NCBI RefSeq assembly: GCF_004339765.1
Contig: NZ_SMGO01000002.1
Location: forward strand, 1,028,001 to 1,092,000
Source: Albibacterium bauzanense
GTDB lineage: Bacteria > Bacteroidota > Bacteroidia > Sphingobacteriales > Sphingobacteriaceae
Direction of reading: 5' to 3'
DNA length: 64,000 nucleotides
Shown: positions 1-10,206 of the stretch, one piece after another
How the letters are laid out: each line of letters begins with the position of its first letter
Numbering within the stretch: the first letter of the stretch is position 1
The notes under the pieces: model-generated
Database searches by the model: none
Seen by the model: the letters and a program-made list of their open reading frames with translations, nothing else
Told to the model about the DNA's origin: nothing
Translations under genes and position numbers: made by a program

Positions 1-109
1 TAACGAAGTGCATTGTACAGATTTAGCTTTGAATATTATGCGAATGGCGATTTATAATGCTGATGAGGTAATAGCAGATGAAGTGTTAAAATTAGCAGAA
101 CAGAATTGA
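1..109 (+). CDS. murG: MurG C-terminus (partial, 5' end outside window)
   Basis: An open frame enters from the left edge and stops with TGA at 107-109, two bases before the murC ATG. The 35 visible residues end in ADEVIADEVLKLAEQ, which resembles the C-terminal helix of MurG, the UDP-GlcNAc:lipid-linked muramyl-pentapeptide transferase that makes lipid II at the inner membrane face. The murG-murC-ftsQ-ftsA-ftsZ order is usual in Bacteroidetes and supports this. The call rests mainly on position, because too little of the protein is visible for catalytic motifs. Confidence 0.6.
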   Translation, partial: NEVHCTDLALNIMRMAIYNADEVIADEVLKLAEQN

Positions 110-111
110 AA

Positions 112-1473
112 ATGAATATCGATCGAATTAAAAATGTTTATCTAATTGGTATTGGTGGTATCGGAATGAGCGGTCTTGCTCGTTATTTTCATCACCTTGG
201 TTATTTGGTGAATGGTTATGATAAGACAGAGACTCCTTTAACAAGCGAGCTAATTGCTGAGGGAATAAGCATTGTGTTTGAGGATTCAGAAAATCTTATT
301 CCTGAGATATTTATTAAAAACATTGATGAAACTCTTGTAATTTATACGCCTGCAGTGCCTGCGGATTCGAAGATTGTTCAGGCTTTCAAGAACTCAGGAC
401 ATGTTCTTCATAAAAGATCGGAAGTTCTGGGCTTTTTAAGCTCTAGTAAATTTACAATTGCAATTGCTGGTACTCATGGTAAAACCACTACTTCTACACT
501 TGTTGCACATATTCTAAAAGACAGCGGTTTTGATTGCTCGGCATTTCTAGGTGGTATTTCTATTAACTATAATTCGAATGTTCTATTTTCTTCAGGCAAT
601 ATTATGGTCGTGGAAGCGGACGAATTTGATCGTTCATTTTTAACGCTCCATCCAGATGTTGCTATTGTGACCTCAATGGACGCTGATCATTTAGATATAT
701 ATGGAGATCACCAACATCTTATTGATTCATTTAAATTATTTATAGATCAAGTTAAAGATGGCGGAACCCGCATAATTTATGATGGCCTGGATCTGCCAGC
801 TACTTCGTTTTATAGCATTGATAAAAGAACAGATATATATGCATCTAATATCCGAATAATTGAAAGTGAATTTCACTTCGATTACCATCATGGGGAAGAG
901 ATTATTAAGGACATTCAATTAGGGATTCCAGGCAGGCATAATGTTAGTAATGCAGTAGCAGCAATAGCAGCAGCGAAGGTGTGTGGAGTGCCTGATGAAG
1001 CAATTAAAAATGCTTTGGCTCGCTTTAGAGGCATAAAACGCCGCTTTCAATATATTGTAAAGAATGAGAATGGTATTTACATTGATGATTATGCCCATCA
1101 TCCAAAAGAGTTAGAGGCATGTTTTGAGGCTGTAAAAAGTATTTATCCAGATCGTACATTGACGGTTTTATTTCAACCTCACTTATTCTCAAGAACACGT
1201 GATTTTGCCGACGATTTTGCTAAGGTATTAAGTTCTGATGGAATTGATAAATTAATTCTATTACCTATATATCCGGCAAGAGAAAAACCTATTGAAGGTG
1301 TTTCATCAGAATGGCTGCTTGATAAAATAGATTTGTCTGATAAGGTTTTATTAACGCCTGAAGGTGCTTTGAAATATATTAAAGAAGAGCGTCCTGAACT
1401 AATTCTAACAGTGGGCGCTGGAGATATTGATCGTTTGGTTAAACCTATAAAAGAAATTTTGACTAATGATTAG
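112..1473 (+). CDS. murC: UDP-N-acetylmuramate--L-alanine ligase
   Basis: MurC adds L-alanine to UDP-MurNAc, the first amino acid of the peptidoglycan stem peptide, in the cytoplasm. The N-terminus has the Mur ligase nucleotide-binding loop (IGIGGIGMSGLARY), then the ATP P-loop GTHGKTTT around residue 123. The central domain carries EADEFDRSF, and the C-terminal domain has DDYAHHPKEL. Length (453 aa) is normal. I prefer ATG 112 to the in-frame TTG at 106 because it avoids overlap with the upstream stop and gives the usual short N-terminus. It lies in the dcw cluster, and ftsQ starts inside its last codons. Confidence 0.95.
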   Translation: MNIDRIKNVYLIGIGGIGMSGLARYFHHLGYLVNGYDKTETPLTSELIAEGISIVFEDSENLIPEIFIKNIDETLVIYTPAVPADSKIVQAFKNSGHVLHKRSEVLGFLSSSKFTIAIAGTHGKTTTSTLVAHILKDSGFDCSAFLGGISINYNSNVLFSSGNIMVVEADEFDRSFLTLHPDVAIVTSMDADHLDIYGDHQHLIDSFKLFIDQVKDGGTRIIYDGLDLPATSFYSIDKRTDIYASNIRIIESEFHFDYHHGEEIIKDIQLGIPGRHNVSNAVAAIAAAKVCGVPDEAIKNALARFRGIKRRFQYIVKNENGIYIDDYAHHPKELEACFEAVKSIYPDRTLTVLFQPHLFSRTRDFADDFAKVLSSDGIDKLILLPIYPAREKPIEGVSSEWLLDKIDLSDKVLLTPEGALKYIKEERPELILTVGAGDIDRLVKPIKEILTND

Positions 1474-2275
1474 CTGGATAAAAAATATAAGGTGGAGAAG
1501 GGTATTTCTCAGCATTTTATGGTTGGGTTGCTTAAGCGGTTTGATTTTTTTGATGAGCTTTATATCTATTAAGAGTAATAGTTTGGTTTGTAATGACTTG
1601 CGCGTTCTGATTCCTGGGGAGCAGTCTTTTGTTATTCGTGAAGATATTGATCAGTTATTAATGAAGAAACATGGTGAAATTGTAGGTAGAACATTGACAT
1701 CGCTACCTATTCATGAAATTGAGCAAGATTTACAAGCAATACCGTTCATTGAACAGGCTATGGTGAATGTTGATATGAATGGGATGATGACTGTTAATAT
1801 TAAACAAAGAATAGCTGCTTTGCGTGTTATTAATGCACAAGGTGAAGATTTTTATATAGATGAAAATGCAGTGAAGTTCCCATTGTCTAAACACTACGCA
1901 CCTAATGTTTTGGTAGCTAATGGCCATATAGAAGAGAGGTTTGGAGCAAATACTGATAGCGTTCAAACTGCTTTGTTAATGGAATTATTTGAAACAGCTG
2001 AGTTTATTCAAAGCGATTCTCTTTGGAATGATCAGATAGAACAGCTATATGTGAATGCAAATAGGGAGATAGAGATGGTTCCGCGGATTGGAGGACAGCA
2101 GATCATCTTGGGAAATGCAGATTCGTTACAAACTAAGTTCAATAAATTATTATTGTTCTATAAACATATAGCACCGACCGTTGGTTGGGATGTTTATAAA
2201 ACAGTGAATCTGAGCTTCGCGAATCAGCTAGTATGTACTAAAAAAGAAAATTTACTTAATAACAGTATTAATTAA
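1466..2275 (+). CDS. ftsQ: Cell division protein FtsQ
   Basis: FtsQ is a bitopic inner-membrane protein of the divisome that links early and late division proteins. The 269-residue product has a short basic cytoplasmic N-terminus (WIKNIRWRR), one membrane helix at about residues 13-33, and a periplasmic POTRA-like part (FVIREDIDQLL; PFIEQAMVNVDMNGMMTVNIKQR). Sequence conservation in the family is low, so the identification leans on topology and on its place between murC and ftsA. The start overlaps the end of murC by 8 bp, which suggests translational coupling. Confidence 0.9.
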   Translation: MISWIKNIRWRRVFLSILWLGCLSGLIFLMSFISIKSNSLVCNDLRVLIPGEQSFVIREDIDQLLMKKHGEIVGRTLTSLPIHEIEQDLQAIPFIEQAMVNVDMNGMMTVNIKQRIAALRVINAQGEDFYIDENAVKFPLSKHYAPNVLVANGHIEERFGANTDSVQTALLMELFETAEFIQSDSLWNDQIEQLYVNANREIEMVPRIGGQQIILGNADSLQTKFNKLLLFYKHIAPTVGWDVYKTVNLSFANQLVCTKKENLLNNSIN

Positions 2276-2282
2276 TAGGGAT

Positions 2283-3626
2283 ATGGAAAAAAGAATTACA
2301 ACCAATAATGAAACACCAATTGTTGTAGGACTTGATATTGGCACTACAAAAATCTGTGTTACGGTTGGCAGACGTAGTGGAACCAATAAGATTGAAGTTT
2401 TAGGTGTTGGTTATGCCGAATCTTCAGGAGTTAATAGGGGCATGGTTGCTAATATTCAAAAGACGGTTTCCAGCATTACACAGGCCGTTGAAGCGGCTAG
2501 TGTTCAATCGAATGTGAATATAAATATTGTTCATGTTGGAATTGCCGGTCAGCATATCAAAAGCTTGCAGCATCGCGGGATATTGACCAGAAAGGATGAT
2601 ACTGAAATAAACCGCAAAGACATTGAGCAGCTTGTTGAAGACATGTATAAATTAGTATTACCTCCAGGTGAAGAAATTATCCATGTTTTACCTCAAGAGT
2701 TTACGATTGACAATGAGCCAGGAATTAAAGATCCTATTGGTATGGCAGGTAGAAGGATGGAAGCCAATTTTCATATCATATCTGGTCATGTAAGTGCTGT
2801 AAAGAATATTCAGAAATGTGTTGCTAAAGCCAATCTTGAAGCTCAAGAACTTATATTAGAACCTCTTGCATCGTCAGAGGCTGTTTTGGATGAAGCAGAG
2901 AAAGATGCTGGTGTGGTGCTCGTTGATATTGGTGGCGGTACAACAGATGTAGCGATCTTCCATGAAGGAATTATTCGGCATACTGCAGTAATTCCTTTAG
3001 GTGGGAATATTGTAACAGAAGATGTTAAACAAGGCTGTTCTGTTCTAAGAAACCAAGCAGAGCTTTTAAAGATCAGATTTGGATCAGCTCTGGCTGATGA
3101 AAATCGCGATAATGAGATTATAAGTGTTCCTGGTTTAAGAGGAAGAGATCATAAAGAAATTTCAGTAAAGAATCTTGCTTACATTATTCAAGCAAGAATG
3201 GAAGAGATCATCGAGCATGTTTACTATGAAATTAAATCGTCTGGGTATGAACGTAAATTAATTGGAGGAATCGTAATCACTGGTGGCGGTGCACAATTAA
3301 AACACTTGGTTCAACTGGTTGAATATGTAACGGGATTGGATTGCCGTATAGGTTTTCCAAATGAGCATTTGGCCAAAAATGAAGAATTACCAAAGAAGGT
3401 TTTTGATGAACTAAAGAGCCCGCTTTATGCTACTGGAATTGGATTGTTAATTAAAGGGATTGAAGCTGCAGAATACAATGCAGATTCAAAAGAAAAACCT
3501 GGTAAATTGGATGTGGTGGGTATATCTGAAAGGGGACGTTCTCGTTTCGGTTTTTTAGATCGTATAGTTAAATTTATCAGTGATGATAGCAATGTAAACG
3601 TGGATGATAAGGAGTATACCAAGTAA
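2283..3626 (+). CDS. ftsA: Cell division protein FtsA
   Basis: FtsA is an actin-fold ATPase that anchors FtsZ polymers to the inner membrane. The sequence shows the phosphate-1 motif VGLDIGTTKICVTVG (about 15-29), the phosphate-2 motif VDIGGGTTDVAIF (about 218-230) and the adenosine motif IVITGGGAQLK. The end carries a likely amphipathic membrane-targeting helix (FGFLDRIVKFISD) and a short acidic tail. Length 447 aa is normal for Bacteroidetes. It starts 7 bp after ftsQ and is followed, after a repeat-containing gap, by ftsZ. Confidence 0.96.
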   Translation: MEKRITTNNETPIVVGLDIGTTKICVTVGRRSGTNKIEVLGVGYAESSGVNRGMVANIQKTVSSITQAVEAASVQSNVNINIVHVGIAGQHIKSLQHRGILTRKDDTEINRKDIEQLVEDMYKLVLPPGEEIIHVLPQEFTIDNEPGIKDPIGMAGRRMEANFHIISGHVSAVKNIQKCVAKANLEAQELILEPLASSEAVLDEAEKDAGVVLVDIGGGTTDVAIFHEGIIRHTAVIPLGGNIVTEDVKQGCSVLRNQAELLKIRFGSALADENRDNEIISVPGLRGRDHKEISVKNLAYIIQARMEEIIEHVYYEIKSSGYERKLIGGIVITGGGAQLKHLVQLVEYVTGLDCRIGFPNEHLAKNEELPKKVFDELKSPLYATGIGLLIKGIEAAEYNADSKEKPGKLDVVGISERGRSRFGFLDRIVKFISDDSNVNVDDKEYTK

Positions 3627-3686
3627 TTTTCCACATTTGCCAATTTTTCCACAGTTTGAACATTTGTGGAAAACATTTGTGGAAAA
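3627..3686. repeat. Four TTTTCCACA motifs (DnaA-box-like) in the ftsA-ftsZ gap
   Basis: TTTTCCACA occurs at 3627-3635 and 3645-3653, and its reverse complement TGTGGAAAA at 3665-3673 and 3678-3686. The last two lie in an exact 13-bp tandem repeat (CATTTGTGGAAAA twice, 3661-3686). The middle pair forms an inverted repeat with an 11-nt spacer. The first copy starts right after the ftsA stop codon. The motif differs from the standard DnaA box TTATCCACA at one position. Binding of DnaA, MraZ or another regulator is inference; the middle pair could also fold as a hairpin in the mRNA. Confidence 0.75.
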
Positions 3687-3763
3687 ACCTTATTATTACA
3701 TTAGAATAATTGAATAAAATAATAATATTTATATCGCTCAGCAAGAGTTAAATAAGGATTGAT

Positions 3764-5449
3764 ATGGCAGAATTAAAATTCGAAATGATCAAAGAGCAAT
3801 CATCGATTATAAAAGTAATTGGTGTTGGAGGTGGAGGTGGTAACGCTGTTAACCATATGTATAAGCAAGGAATTAGTGGTGTGGATTTCATAATCTGTAA
3901 TACAGATGCGCAAGCTCTTGAGTTAAGTCCGATACCTAATAAAGTTCAATTAGGTACCAGTTTAACAGAAGGTATGGGTGCTGGTTCTGATCCTGATGTG
4001 GGTGAAAACTCTGCTATAGAAAGTATTGAAGATATTAAGCGCATGCTGGGCGTTAATACTAAGATGTTGTTTATTACTGCTGGAATGGGTGGTGGTACAG
4101 GAACAGGAGCGAGTCCGGTTTTAGCGAAGGCTGCAAGAGAGTTGGGTATTTTAACAGTTGCGATTGTTACCACTCCTTTTACTTTTGAAGGTAAGAGAAG
4201 ACGTTTGCAAGCTGAAGAAGGTTTATCCGAATTGAAGAAATATGTTGATTCGTATCTGGTTATTTCAAATGATCGTTTGAGAGAGATTTTTGGTAACTTA
4301 ACAATGGGTGCTGCATTTGCAAAGGCCGATGATATTTTAACAACAGCAGCCAAGGGTATTGCTGAAATTATTACAATACCTGGTTATGTGAATGTTGATT
4401 TTAAAGATGTTAAAACTGTAATGAATGATAGTGGAGTAGCTATCATGGGTAGTGATAAAGCTGAGGGCGAGGATCGTGCGCAGAAAGCCGTTGAGGGAGC
4501 TTTGGCTTCACCTTTATTAAAAGATAATGAGATAGAAGGTGCTCGTTATATTTTATTGAATATTACTTCTGGTAAGAAAGAAGTAACAATGGATGAAGTG
4601 ACTATTATTACCGATTATATTCAAAGCCAGGCAGGAATGACTGCTGATCTTATTTGGGGTAATTGTGTGGACGAGTCGTTGGAAGATCATTTGTCTGTAA
4701 CAATTATTGCAACAGGGTTTCAGACTTCAGAGGATCGGATAAAAGAAAAAGAAAATCAGCGTGTTGAGATTCCTTTTGAGGAAACACCTTTAGTTCGTCC
4801 GGTTAATCAAATGAATCCAGTATCTCAGCTGCAAGAAATAAAAGATCAGAAGAATGTAGAGGTTGAAACAACGGCTGAGAAACAGGAAACTGTAAAGGTT
4901 CAACCTATTGATCTGTTTAGCACGTTTTCAAAAAAATCAAATAATCCAAAAGCTGAGTATGAAGCTAAGGAACCAATAGTTCGTCATACTCTGATTGAGG
5001 AAGAAGAAGTAGTAGAGGAAGAGGAGTTAAATGTTAAAGATGAGTATGTTTTAAAGGAAAGTGAATCAGAGTTTCACTTTAAACTTACTGATGAATATGC
5101 TTCGGAAGAAAGAGTAATATTTGACAAACAAGATGATTCATATTCTGGTGCATCGCCTGATGTGCCTGTTTCTAACCCTGATGCTAATCGTACCGAAGAG
5201 TCTGTAGAAGAACAGTTGAGAAAAGCAAAAGAGCGTATTTTGCGCCTTAGGGATTTGGGTATTAAGCTTAGGTCTGCAAGTGGTTTACAAGAGATTGAAA
5301 GCGAACCTGCCTTTCGTCGTAAACAAATGTCATTGGATAATGTAGTGCATTCGTCAGAATCACATGTTTCAAGATTTACACTTTCAAAAGATGATGAAGA
5401 GGGTGGCATAAGACCTAATAATAGTTTCTTACATGACAATGTAGATTAG
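3764..5449 (+). CDS. ftsZ: Cell division protein FtsZ
   Basis: FtsZ is the tubulin-like GTPase that forms the division ring. The GTP-binding core is clear: VGGGGGNAVNHM (about 21-32), NTDAQAL, and the tubulin signature GGGTGTGA (109-116). The core ends near residue 325. It is followed by a long acidic, low-complexity linker (about 330-510). The tail has a PAFRRKQ peptide, the likely site that binds FtsA, then the ending RPNNSFLHDNVD that I recognise from Bacteroidetes FtsZ. At 561 aa it is much longer than proteobacterial FtsZ, because of the linker. Confidence 0.97.
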   Translation: MAELKFEMIKEQSSIIKVIGVGGGGGNAVNHMYKQGISGVDFIICNTDAQALELSPIPNKVQLGTSLTEGMGAGSDPDVGENSAIESIEDIKRMLGVNTKMLFITAGMGGGTGTGASPVLAKAARELGILTVAIVTTPFTFEGKRRRLQAEEGLSELKKYVDSYLVISNDRLREIFGNLTMGAAFAKADDILTTAAKGIAEIITIPGYVNVDFKDVKTVMNDSGVAIMGSDKAEGEDRAQKAVEGALASPLLKDNEIEGARYILLNITSGKKEVTMDEVTIITDYIQSQAGMTADLIWGNCVDESLEDHLSVTIIATGFQTSEDRIKEKENQRVEIPFEETPLVRPVNQMNPVSQLQEIKDQKNVEVETTAEKQETVKVQPIDLFSTFSKKSNNPKAEYEAKEPIVRHTLIEEEEVVEEEELNVKDEYVLKESESEFHFKLTDEYASEERVIFDKQDDSYSGASPDVPVSNPDANRTEESVEEQLRKAKERILRLRDLGIKLRSASGLQEIESEPAFRRKQMSLDNVVHSSESHVSRFTLSKDDEEGGIRPNNSFLHDNVD

Positions 5450-5513
5450 TAAAGTCTTTCTAATAAATAGAAGTATGCCCATTGGGACTGTCTAGTCTTA
5501 TGATTAAAAATCA

Positions 5514-5521
5514 TATATTTG
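5514..5521 (+). promoter_or_regulatory. Candidate -7 box TATATTTG of the SPT-like gene
   Basis: TATATTTG matches the Bacteroidetes -7 consensus TAnnTTTG and lies 40 bp before the TTG start of the aminotransferase gene. No good TTTG -33 element is seen at the usual spacing, so this is tentative. If real, the gene is transcribed separately from ftsZ. Confidence 0.45.
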
Positions 5522-5561
5522 TGAATCTATTAATATTGTTTTAACAAAAAATAACTATACT

Positions 5562-6803
5562 TTGGATTTATTTGAAAAGATATCGAACAACCTTGGGCCT
5601 CTTGGTCAACATCATAAATGGTCTCATGGGTATTTCTCTTTTCCAAAACTAGAAGGTGAGATTGGGCCTCATATGAAATTTAGAGGGAAAGAGCATTTAG
5701 TGTGGAGTTTGAATAATTATTTGGGATTGGCCAATCATCCCGAGGTTCGTGAGGCAGATATACAAGGATCTGTAGATTATGGGTTAGCTTACCCGATGGG
5801 AGCAAGAATGATGTCAGGGAACTCCAATCATCATGAGGCATTAGAGCAAGATTTAGCAGCCTTTGTAGATAAAGAAGATGCTTTTTTATTAAATTATGGT
5901 TATCAGGGCATGGTGTCAATTATTGATGCCTTAGTGGACCGTAATGATGTGATAGTTTATGATGCCGAATCGCATGCTTGTATAATTGATGGAGTACGTT
6001 TACATATGGGTAAGCGTTTTGTTTATCAACATAATGATATAGAGAGTTGTCGCAAGCAATTAGCACGCGCAACTAAACTTATTGAGCAAACCGGAGGTTC
6101 AATATTATTAATTACCGAGGGAGTTTTTGGAATGTCGGGCGCGCAAGGTAAATTAAAAGAATTAGGAGAGTTAAAGAAAGAATTCCCATTCCGTATGCTG
6201 GTAGATGATGCTCATGGTTTTGGAACAATGGGAGAAACTGGTGCCGGAACGCATGAGGCTCAGAATTGTAAAGATACTGTTGATATATACTTCGGCACTT
6301 TTGCGAAGTCAATGGCTGGGATTGGTGCTTTTGTAGCTTCGACAGAGGAGATTGTTACTTTCCTTCGTTACAACATGCGTTCTCAAACATTTGCAAAATC
6401 TTTACCGATGCCGATGGTTATCGGTCTTAGAAAAAGGCTTGAGCTATTGAAAAACCATCCGGAATTTCGTGAGAGGTTATGGAATATCGCAACTACATTA
6501 CAAAAAGGATTGAGAGACAGAGGTTTTGATATAGGTACAACAGATACGGTTATTACACCTGTTTTTCTAAAAGGCGATTTGACAGAGGCTACATCTCTGA
6601 CAATGGACTTAAGAGAAAATTACGGTATATTTTGTTCAATTGTAGTTTACCCTGTAATTCCTAAAGGACTAATAGAGCTTAGATTAATACCGACAGCTAT
6701 GCATTCTTTAGAAGACGTTCAGCGTACTCTTGAAGCTTATACTGAAATTGGTAAAAAGCTAAAAGAAGGGTACTATAAGCAACAGAACCTTGTCCATATC
6801 TAA
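5562..6803 (+). CDS. Alpha-oxoamine synthase, serine palmitoyltransferase-like
   Basis: This is a PLP-dependent enzyme of the 8-amino-7-oxononanoate synthase / KBL / SPT family, which condenses an acyl-CoA with an amino acid. Visible features are the N-terminal substrate region NNYLGLANHPEV, GNSNHHEALE, the cofactor region DDAHGFGTMGETGAG and the PLP-lysine motif FGTFAKSMAGIGAFV (Lys about 250). Bacteroidetes make sphingolipids with such an enzyme, and the 413-aa length and N-terminal sequence fit SPT better than BioF or KBL; the substrate remains an inference. No biotin genes are nearby. The start is TTG; the next ATG would remove about 36 residues. Confidence 0.75.
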   Translation: MDLFEKISNNLGPLGQHHKWSHGYFSFPKLEGEIGPHMKFRGKEHLVWSLNNYLGLANHPEVREADIQGSVDYGLAYPMGARMMSGNSNHHEALEQDLAAFVDKEDAFLLNYGYQGMVSIIDALVDRNDVIVYDAESHACIIDGVRLHMGKRFVYQHNDIESCRKQLARATKLIEQTGGSILLITEGVFGMSGAQGKLKELGELKKEFPFRMLVDDAHGFGTMGETGAGTHEAQNCKDTVDIYFGTFAKSMAGIGAFVASTEEIVTFLRYNMRSQTFAKSLPMPMVIGLRKRLELLKNHPEFRERLWNIATTLQKGLRDRGFDIGTTDTVITPVFLKGDLTEATSLTMDLRENYGIFCSIVVYPVIPKGLIELRLIPTAMHSLEDVQRTLEAYTEIGKKLKEGYYKQQNLVHI

Positions 6804-6864
6804 TTCCAATCTTCTACATAAAAGGGGTTTTTAAGGTTTGTAGTATTTGTTTTTTCGCTCTATT

Positions 6865-6879
6865 TGCATTATAAATGCA
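6865..6879. repeat. Small palindrome upstream of the mini-histone gene
   Basis: TGCATT-ATA-AATGCA is a perfect inverted repeat with 6-bp arms in the 186-bp gap before the histone-like gene. It could be an operator. In an AT-rich gap a match of this size can also arise by chance. Confidence 0.3.
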
Positions 6880-6989
6880 CTTATTAATGTATTTTATAGC
6901 ATATTTAGTTTTTTTTTTCGAAAAAAGATTCTACTTTTAGATTAATATTCATATTAACTTAATTTACAAATTAAAAGGAGTAATTAATT

Positions 6990-7181
6990 ATGGCAACTAT
7001 CGAAAAATTCAATGAATTAAAAAGCCTATTAGAAGGTCTAGAATCTGACGCAGATAAATTCTTTAATAAAGGAAATAGCGCTGCAGGTACACGTGTAAGA
7101 AAAGGTCTTCAAGAACTGAAGAATCTTTCTCAAGATCTTCGTTTGAAAATCCAAGAGTCGAAAAACGCTGGTTCTAAATAG
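6990..7181 (+). CDS. Histone H1-like (Hc1-type) small protein
   Basis: This 63-residue protein is predicted to be helical and resembles the N-terminal part of the chlamydial histone H1-like protein Hc1: FNELKSLLEGLESDADKFF, then GNSAAGTRVRKGLQELKNL. Such short proteins are common in Bacteroidetes and are annotated as histone H1. It lacks the long Lys/Ala-rich tail of true Hc1, so strong DNA condensation is not certain. An AAAAGGAG sequence at 6973-6980, 9 bp before the ATG, is a good Shine-Dalgarno site, which is unusual in this phylum and suggests high expression. Confidence 0.8.
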   Translation: MATIEKFNELKSLLEGLESDADKFFNKGNSAAGTRVRKGLQELKNLSQDLRLKIQESKNAGSK

Positions 7182-7184
7182 GAA

Positions 7185-7237
7185 ACTAAATAAAAAAAGA
7201 GATTGACCTCCAAAGCCAATCTCTTTTTTTATTTAGT
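7185..7237. terminator. Bidirectional terminator between the mini-histone and dapA
   Basis: A perfect 21-bp stem (7185-7205 with 7217-7237) encloses an 11-nt loop. The inner part is AGAGATTG/CAATCTCT and the outer part has matching A and T tracts, so each strand ends in a U run. It lies between convergent genes and should stop transcription from both. Confidence 0.93.
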
Positions 7238-7248
7238 TTAAAATATTT

Positions 7249-8124
7249 CTAGAGATTTTTTAATTCTCTAATTATATTATTCCTAGTTTCATCACTTACT
7301 GAAGTTAGAGGTAACCTAGTTTTTTCACCACAAATACCCAGCTGTTTTAGAATTGCTTTAACTCCTGCAGGATTCCCTTCAATAAAGCATAGATCTATTA
7401 TCTTTGAAAGCATGGTATGTATTTTACGTGCTTCCTCAAAGTTGTTTTCATTACACATTTTGGCTAAACGACTAACTTGGGTAGGGAGGGCATTTGCCAA
7501 CACTGATATTACTCCTGATGCACCAAGTGCAGCCATTGGTAGTAAAAGCGCATCATCCCCTGAGATTAAAAAGAAGCCAGCAGGTGTATCTCTTATTATT
7601 GTACTATATTGATGGAAGTTTCCAGAAGCTTCTTTTATACCAATAATATTCTTAAAAGTATTTGCTAATCGAACGGTTGTTTCAGCTTGTATATTACTGC
7701 CTGTTCTGGCAGGAACATTATACAGTATTATTGGAAGAGGTGATGCTTCTGCTATAGCTTTATAATGTTGAAATAAACCTTCTTGTGTAGGTCGATTGTA
7801 ATAAGGGCTTACTGATAGAATTGCCGAATATCCGGTTAGGTCAAAATAGTCGAATTCATCCAGAATATCTTTGGTGTTGTTTCCTCCAATTCCTGCAATT
7901 AATGGAACCCTACCATTCACTTTTTCGGCTATAGTTTTAAATATCTCTTGCTTTTCCTTTTTGTTCAGTGTTGCTGTTTCACCAGTTGTACCGAGAACAA
8001 CAATATAGTCTATTCCTCCTGTTATTTGATATTCGATCAATTTGTCTAATGATGGAATATCAAGGGTGTCATCTTCATTAAATGGAGTGATCAAGGCAAC
8101 TCCAGAGCCAGTAAGAGCTTTCAT
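7249..8124 (-). CDS. dapA: 4-hydroxy-tetrahydrodipicolinate synthase
   Basis: DapA condenses pyruvate with aspartate semialdehyde, the first step towards diaminopimelate and lysine. The TIM-barrel signature residues are present: the GTTGE loop at 45-49, Tyr135 in YNVPARTG, and the Schiff-base Lys164 in GIKEASG. Length (291 aa) is standard. Diaminopimelate feeds the peptidoglycan pathway of the nearby mur genes. ligA lies 37 bp upstream on the same strand and may be co-transcribed. Confidence 0.96.
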   Translation of the reverse strand: MKALTGSGVALITPFNEDDTLDIPSLDKLIEYQITGGIDYIVVLGTTGETATLNKKEKQEIFKTIAEKVNGRVPLIAGIGGNNTKDILDEFDYFDLTGYSAILSVSPYYNRPTQEGLFQHYKAIAEASPLPIILYNVPARTGSNIQAETTVRLANTFKNIIGIKEASGNFHQYSTIIRDTPAGFFLISGDDALLLPMAALGASGVISVLANALPTQVSRLAKMCNENNFEEARKIHTMLSKIIDLCFIEGNPAGVKAILKQLGICGEKTRLPLTSVSDETRNNIIRELKNL

Positions 8125-8161
8125 TAACTTCTTTTTATTCTTTTATTTTTTACAAATATGG

Positions 8162-10198
<2,037 letters not shown>

Positions 10199-10206
10199 TC
10201 AGAGAA

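Noticed and set aside
3946-4353. 135-codon open frame antisense to ftsZ
   Set aside because: It is the mirror of a strongly conserved coding region, with no start signals or recognisable domain; a shadow of ftsZ.
5074-5439. 121-codon open frame antisense to the ftsZ tail
   Set aside because: Low-complexity reading of the acidic linker on the other strand; no independent support.
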